DNA of 64,000 bases, taken from the NCBI RefSeq assembly GCF_964204645.1, contig NC_134036.1:2110001-2174000 (forward strand), read 5' to 3'. Of this stretch, positions 10,581 through 22,799 are shown one piece after another (within the stretch, counting starts at the first letter, position 1; every line of letters begins with the position of its first letter). Source of the stretch: Tubulanus polymorphus (taxonomy: Eukaryota > Nemertea > Palaeonemertea > Tubulaniformes > Tubulanidae). Made by a program: the position numbers and the translations under genes. The notes under the pieces are model-generated. The model saw only the letters and a list, made by a program, of their open reading frames with translations, ran no database searches and was not told the origin of the DNA.

Positions 10581-13500
10581 AGAGTTTTAAGTCTAACTCA
10601 GTAGCATAGAATTGGATCCTGGTTCGGGAACTCCACCAGCTTCGAAGACTTTGAAAAGCCACCTTCCCTTAAGTTTACATTCAACCAAAGCTGATGTCGC
10701 GTACAACGACTCAACACTTTCAGAAATCCCATTTCCACTCAAGTACTCGTAGCTTTCTAACTTCCTCGCTTATACAAGAGATTTCGCTGGTTTTTGAAAT
10801 GAGATTTGTACATCCCCGCAACCTTTATGGCTACACTAGGCCAATTAGGTTTTATCAGCCAACCGATACATCTACGTACAGCCAGGGAAGTGTGATGAGA
10901 CTTCCCTGGTACAGCATAGAAAGATATAAAAATGCCACCGGGCATATTTCTTTGTCGACTATCGCCAAAGTGGCTTCAATTTTTTTCCATATCGTCGTTT
11001 GGCAAGAAGGTAGATTGCATTACAGTTTATGTTGGCACCGGCGAAGCACACGACACTGCATTAATAGCGAATGGTGCAGTTTAACGAATCGTCCATTAAG
11101 ACGAGTTTATTTGTTTTAAAAATGTTGGCGCTGTGTGTAAAGTGTGGGTTAATTAGCGGAGAAAGCAAGATCGAAGAAGTGGCTTTTAATGACATCGTTT
11201 CCAGAATGTTTGCCAGCATCGCCTTGTTGATACCCCAGCTAGCGAACAAGATGGCCACATTGTTCAATAAAGTATAGATTATGATAACAAAGAAATAGTC
11301 TAATAACAAGCCTTTATAATAAACCAATAGATGACAAAGACCAAATAATAACTCAAGTCTCGCTGAAGCTTAATTTACTGATGTCCACAGTGAATGGGAC
11401 GTAAGGCTGGGATTAAGTCAGGGTTATGCCTGGGCTAAGGTTAAACAAGGTCTTTTTGACAAACCAATTGATGGCAGAGATGAACCCAAAGAAATCCGCG
11501 TACTGGAGTCGCTACCATGCACGAATAGGTCATGCGGCGTTCTACACCGACAAGTTCATCATTGTGCCTGATTTAAAATTCACCTCCAATAAACCTCAGG
11601 ACTGATTGAATACGAGCAGCGCGAGTGACACGTGACACGAGACGTGAAGCAGACGACTTCAAACGGTTCACGCATCACGACAGACGACAATTCAATTTCG
11701 TGCCCATAAAATCCTAACAAAGTCAACAACCTCAATCGCGCCCCAAACTACTGATTCCTCGGGAGAACGACCAGACATCTAAAGAGGAACCATCAACCTA
11801 CTTCACGATTCTCAAAGGACGTTCAAAGTCCTTGGGTTCAAGGTCCTTGGGTTTCGTTACTTACTACTTGATAAAGATCAACTATAATTTCTGTAAAGAA
11901 GGATTTAGTCCAAGGTGCATTCAGTTTAGTCGTTATAAGTTGGTTTGTTTTCTTCTAGCCGGCTTTGTCCAAGTTTTTTTTTTTCATCTTGGCGACATAT
12001 AACCACCAACCAACTTTATGACCTAACAAGGACAACCAAGCTGATTCCGTTTTGTCACCCCTACTTCCTTAGCAAGATTTTCCAAGCTCGACGATTAGAG
12101 GCGTATTAAGCATAATCACCGTTAGCTGATATGTTCTTGGCTCTATTTAAGGAACAGCAGGACCTTCCCCTGTCATCAATTCCTATGGAGACACGAGCTA
12201 CAAACACCCCTCATTGGTGGTATATTATTTTTTTCCAAATCTCAATTTCTCTCTTGAATGTCCCAATATCGTTTAAACTCTATCAATCGTAAGAGCTATT
12301 TAAGAGCTAGCAGTTCATCAAGTACTGTTTACCAATCAAATTATAAACATGACTTCTTCTCCCAGCAGGTAGTAAATAGAAATATGTTTTTTTTACTGAT
12401 TAACTCCGCGCGACGTGAGGTCCTTAACAGTTATACTAATGTCATTCATTGACGACGCAGCGACGACATCGTCATTGACGGCGGTGGTTTCATTACCAGT
12501 AACTTACAATCGATAATTTATTGAATCGTTTAATTAAACCAGTAGATTACATATGCATACACCTTGGCAGACGACAAGCTGTGATGGTCGCATGAGTTTT
12601 TTCGATACACTATTCCCGCTATTCAAACTCCCGATCTTGCTCGAAGGAGAAAAACATGCCCACCATCTGTAATAGGTCCCTTTATGGCATTCAGCATAAA
12701 GGCTACGACAGAACACTATATCGCATTGCAATATCACCCAGATGTTCCTAAATATCACTTTTAAGATATCGTCGAAATATTGAATAAACATCATCTCAAA
12801 CAAACACTTTGGTCATTACTAAGTGTACTGTTTAATCTAGGAATAATTCATATTGTTACGGCAGTTTATACCGTATTTGAAATTACAAAAGATGTTTGTA
12901 TCAAATCTTATTAAAGTCATAATGAGTGTTATTGTTCTGGTCAGTACGTTTTTATATTACCACTAATTTGTATCACATCTTTTGCTTATTGGGATTAAGT
13001 CGAAACGTCACGACATTCATACTAGATCATTATGGTTTAACACGACACAATAATCATCACATAAAGGAAGGGTCCTTAATGTTATACGCATTTCATCATT
13101 GACGCCAAAAGTCCAATATCGTGATGTGCATCTCTTCGTAGCGATAACCGAAGCTATTGTTGCAGCGTCATTGTTGTGTCATATATATATTGACGTTAAA
13201 ACAATGTCTACTTCATGTGACGATAATGGCAACAATAAAAACAACAACGGCAACGGCGACAACGTGGAGATTACTCGACAACGTTAAAACAACGTTAAGT
13301 ATCATCGTGCCGACGTATCGTGTTATCACGTACGTATTGTTGGCGACGGACGACGGCGATTGTTGCGTTAACGCTGTATCTAAGAGGTTCTCGTGTGACA
13401 AGAATACCATATGTTTATATACGTCTAAACGGTGGCATAGTTTTCATTCTTGGATACACATATATATAGCCACATGTTTATTGTACAATAGTCTACGGTT

Positions 13501-13640
13501 GCGATGCTTATGAGTCCGATCTCCCCTTCAGTTCATTTTCTACTGAATCCACACAACTTTCGCACGTTTTACGTCACGCGTCTATATCCGCTATCCACTT
13601 TTTCTCAAATTCCACTTTATCCATGTAGAGAGAATCCCAC
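10581..13640. other. Intergenic; no gene seen
   Basis: About 3 kb without a recognisable gene. The longest open frame (10694-11119, plus, 141 residues) has no recognisable family, domain or supporting splice signal and overlaps other open frames. GCAGACGA octamers are at 11649 and 12567. A CpG-containing ACGTTA/CGTTAAC patch at 13170-13330 joins the patch series. Confidence 0.35.
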
Positions 13641-13649
13641 AATTATAAC

Positions 13650-13735
13650 GAAAAAGTCCGAAAATGAAACTTCGAGATAGTGGTTTATTTCAACGTTTCT
13701 ACTATAAATAGTCATCTTCAGGAATAAGATTATTA
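13650..13735 (-). mobile_element. Possible Penelope-like element end with hammerhead-like core
   Basis: Read on the minus strand: CCTGAAGATGACTATTTATA then GTAGAAACGTTGAAAT. CUGAAGA fits the hammerhead box CUGANGA, ACTAT-TT-ATAGT is a perfect 5-bp stem II, and GAAAC follows. The continuing sequence TAAACCACTATCTCGAAG resembles terminal text I associate with Penelope-like elements. Activity and element identity are inferred. Confidence 0.5.
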
Positions 13736-13929
13736 CTGATTGCACGCGATCCACATTTTTATTGTATTCTACTCATTAAGGTTCAAAAGAGACCAGACTC
13801 ATTAACAAACTCTCTGCTTCCAATTCGCTCCTCTCAGCGCTCCCTCCATTCCATCACTCTTGAGGCTTTCTTTAATTCGTAGACTCATTACCTTCTAAAG
13901 AGTTTCTCGGGTTGGCTTAAGATCTATAA

Positions 13930-15425
13930 ACCACTCTCTCTCTCCCTCTCCCTCTCCGGCTCTCCCTCTCCCTCTCCCTCTCCCTCTCCCTCTCTCTCTC
14001 TCTCTCTCCCTCTCTCCATTTCACTCGTCCCTCTTTTTTTCCTCTCTCACTTACTCCCTCCTTTCACTCCCCCTCTCCCTCACTCACTACCCCCTCCTTC
14101 TCTCCCTCTCTCTCTCTCACTCACTCACTACCCCCTCCTTCTCTCCCTCTCTCTCTCTCACTCACTCACTACCCCCTCCTTCTCTCCCTCTCCCTCTCCC
14201 TACACCCTCTTCTCTCCTTCTCTCCCTCTCCCTCACTCACTACACCCTCCTTCTCTCCTTCTCTCCCTCTCCCTCACTCACTACACCCTCCTTCTCTCCC
14301 TCTCTCTCTCTCACTCACTCACTACCCTCTCCTTCTCTCCCTCTCCCTCTCCCTACACCCTCTTCTCTCCTTCTCTCCCTCTCCCTCACTCACTACACCC
14401 TCCTTCTCTCCTTCTCTCTCTCTCACTCACTCACTACCCTCTCCTTCTCTCCCTCTCCCTCTCCCTACACCCTCTTCTCTCCTTCTCTCCCTCTCCCTCA
14501 CTCACTACACCCTCTTCTCTCCTTCTCTCCCTCTCACTCACTCACTACCCTCTCCTTCTCTCCCTCTCCCTCTCCCTACACCCTCTTCTCTCCTTCTCTC
14601 CCTCTCCCTCACTCACTACACCCTCCTTCTCTCCTTCTCTCTCTCTCACTCACTCACTACCCTCTCCTTCTCTCCCTCTCCCTCTCCCTACACCCTCTTC
14701 TCTCCTTCTCTCCCTCTCCCTCACTCACTACACCCTCTTCTCTCCTTCTCTCCCTCTCACTCACTCACTACCCTCTCCTTCTCTCCCTCTCCCTCTCCCT
14801 ACACCCTCTTCTCTCCTTCTCTCCCTCTCCCTCACTCACTACACCCTCTTCTCTCCTTCTCTCCCTCTCCCTCACTCACTACACCCTCCTTCTCTCCCTC
14901 TCCCTCTCTCTCTCACTCACTCACTACCCTCTCCTTCTCTCCCTCTCCCTCTCCCTACACCCTCTTCTCTCCTTCTCTCCCTCTCCCTCACTCACTACAC
15001 CCTCCTTCTCTCCTTCTCTCTCTCTCACTCACTCACTACCCTCTCCTTCTCTCCCTCTCCCTCTCTCTCTCACTCACTCACTACCCTCTCCTTCTCTCCC
15101 TCTCCCTCTCCCTACACCCTCTTCTCTCCTTCTCTCCCTCTCCCTCACTCACTACACCCTCCTTCTCTCCTTCTCTCTCTCTCACTCACTCACTACCCTC
15201 TCCTTCTCTCCCTCTCCCTCTCCCTACACCCTCTTCTCTCCTTCTCTCCCTCTCACTCACTCACTACCCTCTCCTTCTCTCCCTCTCCCTCTCCCTACAC
15301 CCTCTTCTCTCCTTCTCTCCCTCTCCCTCACTCACTACACCCTCCTTCTCTCCTTCTCTCCCTCTCCCTCACTCACTACACCCTCCTTCTCTCCCTCTCT
15401 CTCTCCCTCTCCGGCTCTCCCTCTC
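13930..15425. repeat. Polypyrimidine minisatellite of about 111-bp higher-order period, G-free for 1.38 kb
   Basis: The plus strand is almost only C and T with CACTCACTAC and CTACACC interruptions. Words such as CCCTACACCCTCTTCTCTCC recur at 14201, 14354, 14466, 14577, 14689, 14800, 14956, 15113, 15225 and 15296: mostly 111-112 apart, with 153-157 and 71 variants. No G occurs between 14028 and 15412. Both ends carry the same motif CTCTCCGGCTCTCCCTCTCC (near 13953 and 15408). Open frames within it are artefacts of composition. Confidence 0.9.
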
Positions 15426-15570
15426 CCTCTCTCTCTCCTCTTCCCGCACCCCGTGTCTCGAGTTCTCTTTCCCTCTCCCTCTCTCTCTCCTCTTCCCCCA
15501 TCCCTGTCTCGAGTTCTCTCCCTCTCTCTCTCTCTCCTCTTCCCGCACCCCGTGTCTCGAGTTCGGCCAG
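15426..15570. repeat. Three copies of a 50-60-bp unit with CTCGAG
   Basis: CTCTTCCCGCACCCCGTGTC followed by TCGAGTTC occurs three times (about 15438, 15490 with CCCCATCCCTG, and 15538), separated by CT-rich spacers. It closes the polypyrimidine tract and is probably an older part of the same expansion. Confidence 0.7.
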
Positions 15571-16052
15571 ACGCTTGTTTTCCTGTCGATCCCGATATTT
15601 CCGCTTTACAACTGTTTGACATGAAAAGAACGACGGCGAAGAGAACGGTCGCTTGCCGCAGTTAGAATTACGCGCTACACGACCAGCGAGCAGACGACAG
15701 ATGCTGAAATTCTCAACGACCGAAAACACGACAATACGATATATCAATATCAATATCAAACAACGCGGCATTAATTTCGATATTCTCGGTTTTTGTAGCT
15801 TTTGATTTGCGGCAATATCAAACCAATGTAATAAAGCGCGGTCTTAATAATAACAGTTTTCATTATGATATATCAATATCAAACTGCACAATTACGATAT
15901 TCCATTTTCCCATTCGATATTTACTAAGGAAAAAACAACGACGATATTGATGAATATTTATGATGAGGCTATCTTTTTAAGATTTTCGAATTTTCGAGTT
16001 GTGCCAGATTAGTGTCTGTTAAAAACTGTATCAGGTCGTCAAACCCGCCAAC

Positions 16053-16135
16053 AGATCTATTGGTTCAATGGTTAGCACGCTAGCCTTTGAGCTGGGGGAC
16101 CCGGGATCGAGTCCCGGTGCATGCAGGTCATTGCT
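16053..16135 (+). pseudogene. tRNA-Gln-like sequence (SINE head or tRNA pseudogene)
   Basis: CAATGGTTAGCACGCTAGCC, TTTGAGC and a perfect T-arm (CCGGG ATCGAGT CCCGG) align with eukaryotic tRNA-Gln, with TTG at the anticodon position. The anticodon loop is one base short and the acceptor ends do not pair. It is therefore a decayed tRNA or the promoter head of a tRNA-derived SINE. Confidence 0.6.
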
Positions 16136-16724
16136 TTAAAGAAAAATTCCGCCTCCATGAAAATATTTTTATCAAAAAGTCCGAGGACATCGTATCATCC
16201 CCGTAATATCTCAAGTCCGAATGATATTTGATATTCGAGCTTTTGATATCATCATGTACCATAAGATAGTTGACCTAAGGTATTTCAAATCTGAGACAAA
16301 AGCCTCTTAGATGTCCTCTTCCGTCCGAAGGGCAAACCGACTTTCACCAGACGAGTTCGAAAAATAAAAATCGAAATTTCTTTTCAAAACGAAGGATGTC
16401 TGTCTGCTGCAACCAGCGCAACCACAGCAGCAGCAACAGAAGCAGCATCACAGCCAGCATCCAAGATCAGTAGATACGGGGATGAATTATCGCTGGACCA
16501 ATGAATCATCATCAAACGTTTTCGAACACGGAAATGCTTTTTCAATCTCGTCTGCGCGTAGTTCATTTAAAGATCGTCTGCTTCAAGGAACTGGTCTTTA
16601 GATCTACAGTCAGACCAGAACCGATAAATAACTACCTAGCTACCTGTCTCTGTGATCTGTGAAAAAAACTACACTGTCTTATCTATCGACTCTGTAAAAT
16701 CGATAGCCACGGGTTCGTCGGGTT

Positions 16725-16945
16725 GTAGCCAATCTAACAACTTAAGACCAGTCTAAGCGCATCATGGTTCTATAACCAATCTAACAACTTAAGACCAGTC
16801 TAAACTCATTTTGATTCGATAACTAATCTAACAACTTAAGACCAGTCTAAGCTCATTTTGTTTGTAAAACCAACTTAACAGCTTTAAACCAGTCTAAGCT
16901 TATTTTGGTTCCGTAGCCAAGCTACAAATTGAAGACCAGACAATG
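16725..16945 (-). repeat. 47-bp satellite, short array (about four units)
   Basis: GGTTCTATAACCAATCTAAC followed by AACTTAAGACCAGTCTAA recurs with 47-base spacing, diverging toward 16945. It is the reverse complement of the array at 29150-29830 and matches the interior of MITE family A. Confidence 0.85.
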
Positions 16946-17099
16946 GAAGAGTAAATACAATATATTAATCTTTCCTTATTAAAGCATTCTTCTTCTACTC
17001 AAGAAAAAGCCCTGTTTTCAAAACGTTTCGGACCAAAGTTTGTTCTTTTTTTGCCAGCACCGGCCATAAAACTCAGCCGGTCTATATTTATTAGCCCGG

Positions 17100-17640
17100 C
17101 GTAAAACGAACAATGCACCTGATAACGCCGTTACTAAGGCGATTACTACGTTTGACGACACCTTCGAGTGACGTATAACGTAGATTAACGCTTACGGTAA
17201 CGCGTTACAATGGCACCTTAGCGACGACGGACCGCTCGTCCTCGTTCCAGTAAAACATAACCCGGCCGTATTGTCTTATTTACGAGGGTAACACCTGTTG
17301 TGCGTCGTTGCCTGGCATCGACGTTTGACGTTCACGTAATGATTGATGTCCGGCGTTTCACGACGTCTCAGATTAACGAATGAATCAGTTTCAAATATCT
17401 TTTTCGTCGACGATTAGAAATATCGAAGTCATATCCGATTAACAAGAGAGTTAGATCATTATTTCAGAGTTAATGAGCAAAATCCACCGTTGACGGTTCG
17501 ACAATTTAATTTCTGACGGTTTAAACTTCATCAACAAGAGAATCGAAATCATTCATCGTTTTCGAGCAGAAATCGTTCTAAACCAGGGTTATATTTGACT
17601 GTAGTGAACTGATATAAATCTCAGTTAACAAATAAAAAAT
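17100..17640. other. ACG-rich patch followed by AT-rich intergenic sequence
   Basis: 17100-17360 is rich in AACG, ACGTTTGACG and GCGTTAC words without a set period. After 17400 the sequence is AT-rich with repeats of TCGA-containing words. No gene seen. A degenerate CTGAAGATGAAGTTTAGAAT on the minus strand near 17680-17695 recalls the Penelope-like ends but lacks GAAAC. Confidence 0.4.
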
Positions 17641-17924
17641 CCACAGCAGATTTGTGGAAAAAAGTATATATTCTAAACTTCATCTTCAGAGGAACTAATG
17701 TATCTATATATAATATATTATGAAATATATTACTTATTTCCTAAAATAAATAATATTTATTTATCGGTAATTATAACGTTGAACCGAGATGTTGTATCGT
17801 TTATTCTTGATATTGGTTTTATACAAAATCCCCATATGACGTCATCGAATTGAAGTGTTGATCTAGACGACACTTCTGAACGGCTGGTTGGTAATTGGTA
17901 AGACATTAGGCACAGACATGTCGG

Positions 17925-18114
17925 ATGTCGCAACGATTTCCGTTCGTCATTAGACCTTCGACGAAACCAGCAATGCGACCAGACGAAAAAAAAGATGCCA
18001 TCACCATTGGCGACGACGATGTGATTGTTGAGAAACAATCGGTGTTCGTTCAACGTGAACGTAGAAATTCATGGCACGACGAGTCTTCGGTAAGCGAGTA
18101 TGAGAACGTCTCTG
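17925..18114 (+). CDS. Candidate first coding exon, unknown protein
   Basis: An ATG at 17925 opens a 63-residue frame ending at a good donor, TCTG|GTAAGC (18114/18115). The composition is protein-like: acidic and polar with few hydrophobic runs (MRPDEKKDAITIGDDDVIVE, then RERRNSWHDESSVSEYENVS), and RERRNSW looks like a basic phosphorylation or 14-3-3-type site. The same ten bases GGTAAGCGAG also occur 25 bases upstream (18089), so two donors compete. No family is recognised, no acceptor or next exon was found, and chance cannot be excluded. Confidence 0.28.
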
Positions 18115-18439
18115 GTAAGCGAGGAAAGTGTCAACGACATTTGCGACGTAGTAGACGGGTATAGATAAGGAGCTTATTGAGTTAACGGTTTAGGGAGGCA
18201 CCGTGTTCACTACAATACTATTATTACTATCAGATTTAGATAAAAAAACGATCGTCATTTCAGCATTACGCGCTGCCTATACTGCACGATTGCCTAGCAA
18301 CACAGCATCAATGTAATCACCGATACAGCAGCTGCAGCAGCAGCAGCATCGGCGTAGCTGTGATTGTGATGGATTAATTACTTTAAACTAATTAAAGATG
18401 ATATAGTGAAGCGAAAGGGCGAGATAGGATTTGACTTCC

Positions 18440-18830
18440 CCGACGCTAGCACCACATCTGGTGGATTCTTACGTGCTACAGCGGTTTATACCTGTACTGC
18501 ACGCTAGCGACAACTGGCGGATCCTCACGTGCAACAGGAGTTTATGCCTCTACTGTTCACTAGTGACACCTGGCGGATCCTCACGTGCAACAGGAGTTTA
18601 TGCCTCTACCGTTCACTAGTGGCATCTGGAGGACCATCACGTGACAGTAGTTTATATCTGTACTGTACACTAGTGACACCTGGCGGATCCTCACGTGCCA
18701 CAACATCGTTGCCGAGTGATCCTTTAAACGGTCTGTCTTATTAAGAGACTCTCAAATAGAATTCCCAATTTTTATAATAGTTTATATGGCCTACAGCACA
18801 CTAGCGACACCTGTTCAGGGCAGCTTCACT
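18440..18830 (+). repeat. Minisatellite of about 56 bp with E-box and CTCF-like core
   Basis: Units begin at CTAGY: 18446, 18504, 18560, 18616, 18670 and a separated copy at 18801. Each carries CTAGTGACACCTGGCGG or a variant, and most carry TCACGTGCAACAGGAGTTTA. The first word is the reverse complement of the AGGTGTCGCTAG motif upstream of the receptor. CACGTG is the canonical E-box. Open frames here are repeat artefacts. Confidence 0.8.
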
Positions 18831-19218
18831 TGCCACAATCGGGTTGCCGGAGTCAGAAGAAACCGAATCATTGAATAGACGCTTCACTTGACACAGAAGG
18901 TTTCCCGACGATTGAATGAGAGTTAATTAAGTGAAGTGAGATCTCGATAAATAGGATTAATTCGTCTGCGATTGAGAGATTTACCTGTCATACGGATTAA
19001 CAGGGAGAGCGCTCCACAATCTCTCGGGAGGTCGTGACTGAATGTGACCTTCCTCACGAGTAATACGTAAATACGACGCCGACAAGTCGCGCACATTTAT
19101 ATCATCCAGATACCGGATTCACACAAGGTTTCATCTAATCATCTCCACATTATATTAAAATGTCTCAGTTTTGTATATCTTTATGTCATGTTGTAATTCA
19201 TTGTGGAAATAAATCATT

Positions 19219-19219
<1 letters not shown>

Positions 19220-19258
<39 letters not shown>

Positions 19259-19315
19259 TAATAATAATAATAATCAATATTATTAATATTATCATTATTA
19301 TTATTATTATTATTA

Positions 19316-19364
<49 letters not shown>

Positions 19365-19366
19365 TT
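19220..19366. repeat. AAT/ATT microsatellite forming a long inverted repeat
   Basis: A plus-strand (AAT)n run is followed by a centre CAATATTATTAATATTATC and then an (ATT)n run, each with matching GAT/ATC interruptions. The two arms are largely complementary over about 60-70 bases, so the tract can form a cruciform or hairpin. Confidence 0.85.
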
Positions 19367-20029
19367 TCAATATTATCTCCAGATACCGGATTCAGCGATG
19401 AGTGTTTTACTGGAATTTAGTTCAGTCTGATGTGAAGAATGGATAATCAGTTATCACGTCTTTCTAAATGTTTCAACTCCAGGAACCAATTGTGAGCTTA
19501 GATTCGACTAGTTTTAAAATCTACTATATACAAAATTAAACGATTAAGCGCGATTTAGAATCAGGTCATTCGAAAAGTTGCTTCGATTCCAGAATTCAAA
19601 CTACTTTAAGGACGACAGGGTCACGAAGTCCGCACCTCAGGGAGAAGATCTTTATCAACAACGATTTTGGGATGAAATCAATTTCGTGTAAAATTCGTAG
19701 CCTCGCATTTATCGGAATAGCTTCCCACTCGATACACGCAGCAGCAGACGAAGAGTTCACGACGAGGTTATCGCCGATTCGAATCATAAATCGGGATTCG
19801 AACCCAATCGAATTACAATCAGTTAACAACGATTTCGTTCTGAATCGATCGATCGATACTCGCACCCGCCGATAACGATCTATATATATCTAATTGCATT
19901 CCGACGATAATTAAATCACGTGATGCGTAATTACTTACTACTAGCAGTATACCACGTGAGCAATAAATCGACGTATGCTACTTGCGGGGACAGTCGCCAT
20001 TGTGTGAATTCGACAAAACGTCTTCAAAT

Positions 20030-20540
20030 ATGTGATGACGTCATAGGGGGAACTATGAAGTCGGCCATCTTTCCCGGAAAGTCTCTATCGACTTGACAAT
20101 TTTTAGAAGCAGTCACCTTTTGCTATAAGTGTTTATTATCGGTATCAATTTGCAGACGACATTCAAAGCAGCTCAATCACCGAATCAAATAGATGCCGCC
20201 ATTCTGAAAGCAGCGATCCATTCACTGACACTAAAGGGGGATTCATGGAGGCAGCCATGTTTTCTAGAAGTTTTTACGTTATCATTTGATTATGTCAAAG
20301 AGGGATTAAAGGAAGTGGTCATCTTTCCTGCCATGCCAGTATCACCAAATCAAGTTGTTGATATAATAGGATTTTGAATAGGCGGCCATCTTTTTTTTTC
20401 TCAGTTACATCACATTGATGATGTCATAGGGGGATTTTGGAGGCAGATATCTCCTTCGTAAGTATCACCACTAGAACTTGATGACGTCATTAGGGGATTT
20501 ACGGATGCGGCCATCGATTCTGGCGATGTCTAAATCGCCG
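20030..20540 (+). repeat. CRE-core dispersed repeat, tandem copies
   Basis: Imperfect units carry TGATGACGTCATAGGGGG or TGATGATGTCATAGGGGG, then GATTT, then GGCGGCCATCTTT or CAGCCATGTTT, then a linker with AGTATCACC. TGACGTCA is exact at 20036 and 20482. The same family occurs at 17830-17880 (minus), 22050-22440, 35385-35690 (minus), 37905-38235 and weakly at 59320-59450. Confidence 0.8.
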
Positions 20541-22049
20541 AAGGCCTTGATAAGCATCATTTACATATAATGTCATAATCCGCCCAGAAGGCGTGAGGGA
20601 AAATCAATTCAATTCATGAATTTATTCATAAGTCATATCTATATGTATATATACACACGCATATATCGGCATAGTGTGATTATACTTACTCCCGGAGTAG
20701 CGTATGGCGCCTGGATTAAATTCCAACCCCGAGAGTAAGCGACACTTGATTACCTTAAATTCATTAGGCGAACGACATTGAAGTGACTTAAAACCGATAA
20801 TAACAACTACGCGGCCAACAATCGAGTCAGTTGGTAACGCAGGGAACCACGAGCCGGTTTGTTTATTTATTCACGAATGCATTTAGTAAATTATCAGTTT
20901 CATTGTCTCTCATCTCACAATCTCACTATCACTCTCACAATCTCCCAAAGTGAAGCATCCACTCAAAAATACAAAAACATATATAGCAATTAACACGACT
21001 CAGAAAGCTATACAAGTATGAGCGTTATGGCGATTAAGTCACGTTTTAAATCGCTCCCCGAAGAATCGCGCTGTTTTTATTGAGAATTTCAGCGAGAATT
21101 TCATACGAGTCGTTTACACAATAACACTCAATCCTCTATAATACAGACAGGGCGGGTACAAGGCCTATTTGTGATGGTCTTGTAACGCGTTCAAGGGTAT
21201 TTCTATCGTTGAAACGGTATTTTGTGTGGGCTTTGAAAATCGTTGATGGGAAATAAAAAAGCTAAGAGGTCAATTCAAAAGAATCTAAGTAGAAAGTTAA
21301 GCATTCTTTAAGAAAGGGGCAGCTCAAAACAGGTTTTGGAATTAAGGATCACAAAACAGCATAATTGTTCCCTTCAATAAGTAATATTTATGTCACATTT
21401 TCCCATCCGCCAAAGCGGCGCTAGTCGACTCCTCATTCTAGTTCCATCTTTCCATTTATGGCTCGACGCCAGAATAATGCATCGCTAATGACAACGCCGA
21501 CGAAAAATAACGACACTACAACAATACAGACGGTTAACAATGTGCTGATTCGATTATCTCTCTCTCTGTCTCTGTTTCTGTATGCTACTCGGGGTGATGG
21601 CGAGTGCGCACGCCATCACCATCACGTGTTTTACGAAATATCCTAATTTGGAAGCGAAAGTCGAGTTATTACGGATCGTAAAATTATTTTTATCACCGCG
21701 ACCAGGCGATGGCGTAGGTCTGGAACAGACGGTGCGCGCATCCCTAAAGCGCCGCGGGGACTGCGAATACGGGATATAAACGGATTTTCATGTCGGCGCT
21801 ATAGCGGACCTACCAGACCGGTGGGAGGGAGAGAGTTGAGAGATGGAAGGTCAGGTTAATAACAAGCGGAAAGAAGGATATATGGTTTTATGCGCCGTTT
21901 ACTGCCAAAGGTCTGTTCAACGTCAGAGATATTAAAAATTGATTCGTGATAGAGTTAACAGTATGATTCGATGATTTTCACATTCTTTATTATAGAAACG
22001 TCTATATAATAGCCCCCCCCATAATTGAAGCTATGGATGTGGATTTATG

Positions 22050-22440
22050 TTTATATCATCCATTGCAAATGTTTCCACATCAATTTGCTGATGTCATAGG
22101 TAGATTTCAGAAGGCATCCATTTTGTGTTTATATCATCCGTTGCAAGTGTTTCCACGTCAGTTTGCTGATGTCATAGATGGATTTCAGAAGGCATCCATT
22201 TTGTGTTTATATCATCCGTTGCAAGTGTTTCCACGTCAGTTTGCTGATGTCATAGGTAGATTTCAGAAGGCATCCATTTTGTGTTTATATCCTCCATTGC
22301 CAGTATTTCCATATCAGTTTGCTGATGTCATAGGTGGATTCCAGAAGGCATCCATTTTGTGTTTATATCATCCATTGCAAGTGTCTCCACATCCTTTTGC
22401 TGATGTCATAGGTGGATTCCAGAAGGCATCCATTTTTCTG
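22050..22440 (+). repeat. CRE-core repeat, five 78-bp units in one open frame
   Basis: Five units with the words TTTGCTGATGTCATAGGT, GATTTCAGAAGGCATCCATT, TTGTGTTTATATCATCC and TTGCAAGTGTTTCCAC repeat every 78 bases. Since 78 is a multiple of three, a frame (22033-22497) stays open for 154 residues with a 26-residue repeat. I take the frame as a by-product of the satellite, because relatives at other loci have other periods and stops. Confidence 0.85.
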
Positions 22441-22799
22441 TCAGCAGTGTCGTACAGTGTACTCAGAGCACCAGCAGCAGCCGCGATAAAACATTAAACC
22501 GTTTAGTCAGTCGTGTTAATTTATCGATTCGACCAAACGATGCTTGATACTCCTCGCCTGTGTTAAACGCGCCGTATAATTTAACCATAATGAATCCGAC
22601 TTGAAAAGATTGTTGTTCATGACAGAGAAAAACGACACTACTCACTCTCTCTCTCACTCTCTCACTATGAGCTCCTCGATGTTAGCAAGTCCATTCATCA
22701 GTAACAGATCTACTAACGATGCTGTGTTCTAGTTCATGTAAATGATACTGATAATCAAATAATCAGATGAGTCGACACCAGATAAGTCGACATCAGAAA

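Noticed and set aside
10694-11119. Plus-strand open frame of 141 residues
   Set aside because: No family resemblance, no splice signal support, and overlapping frames on both strands are also open.
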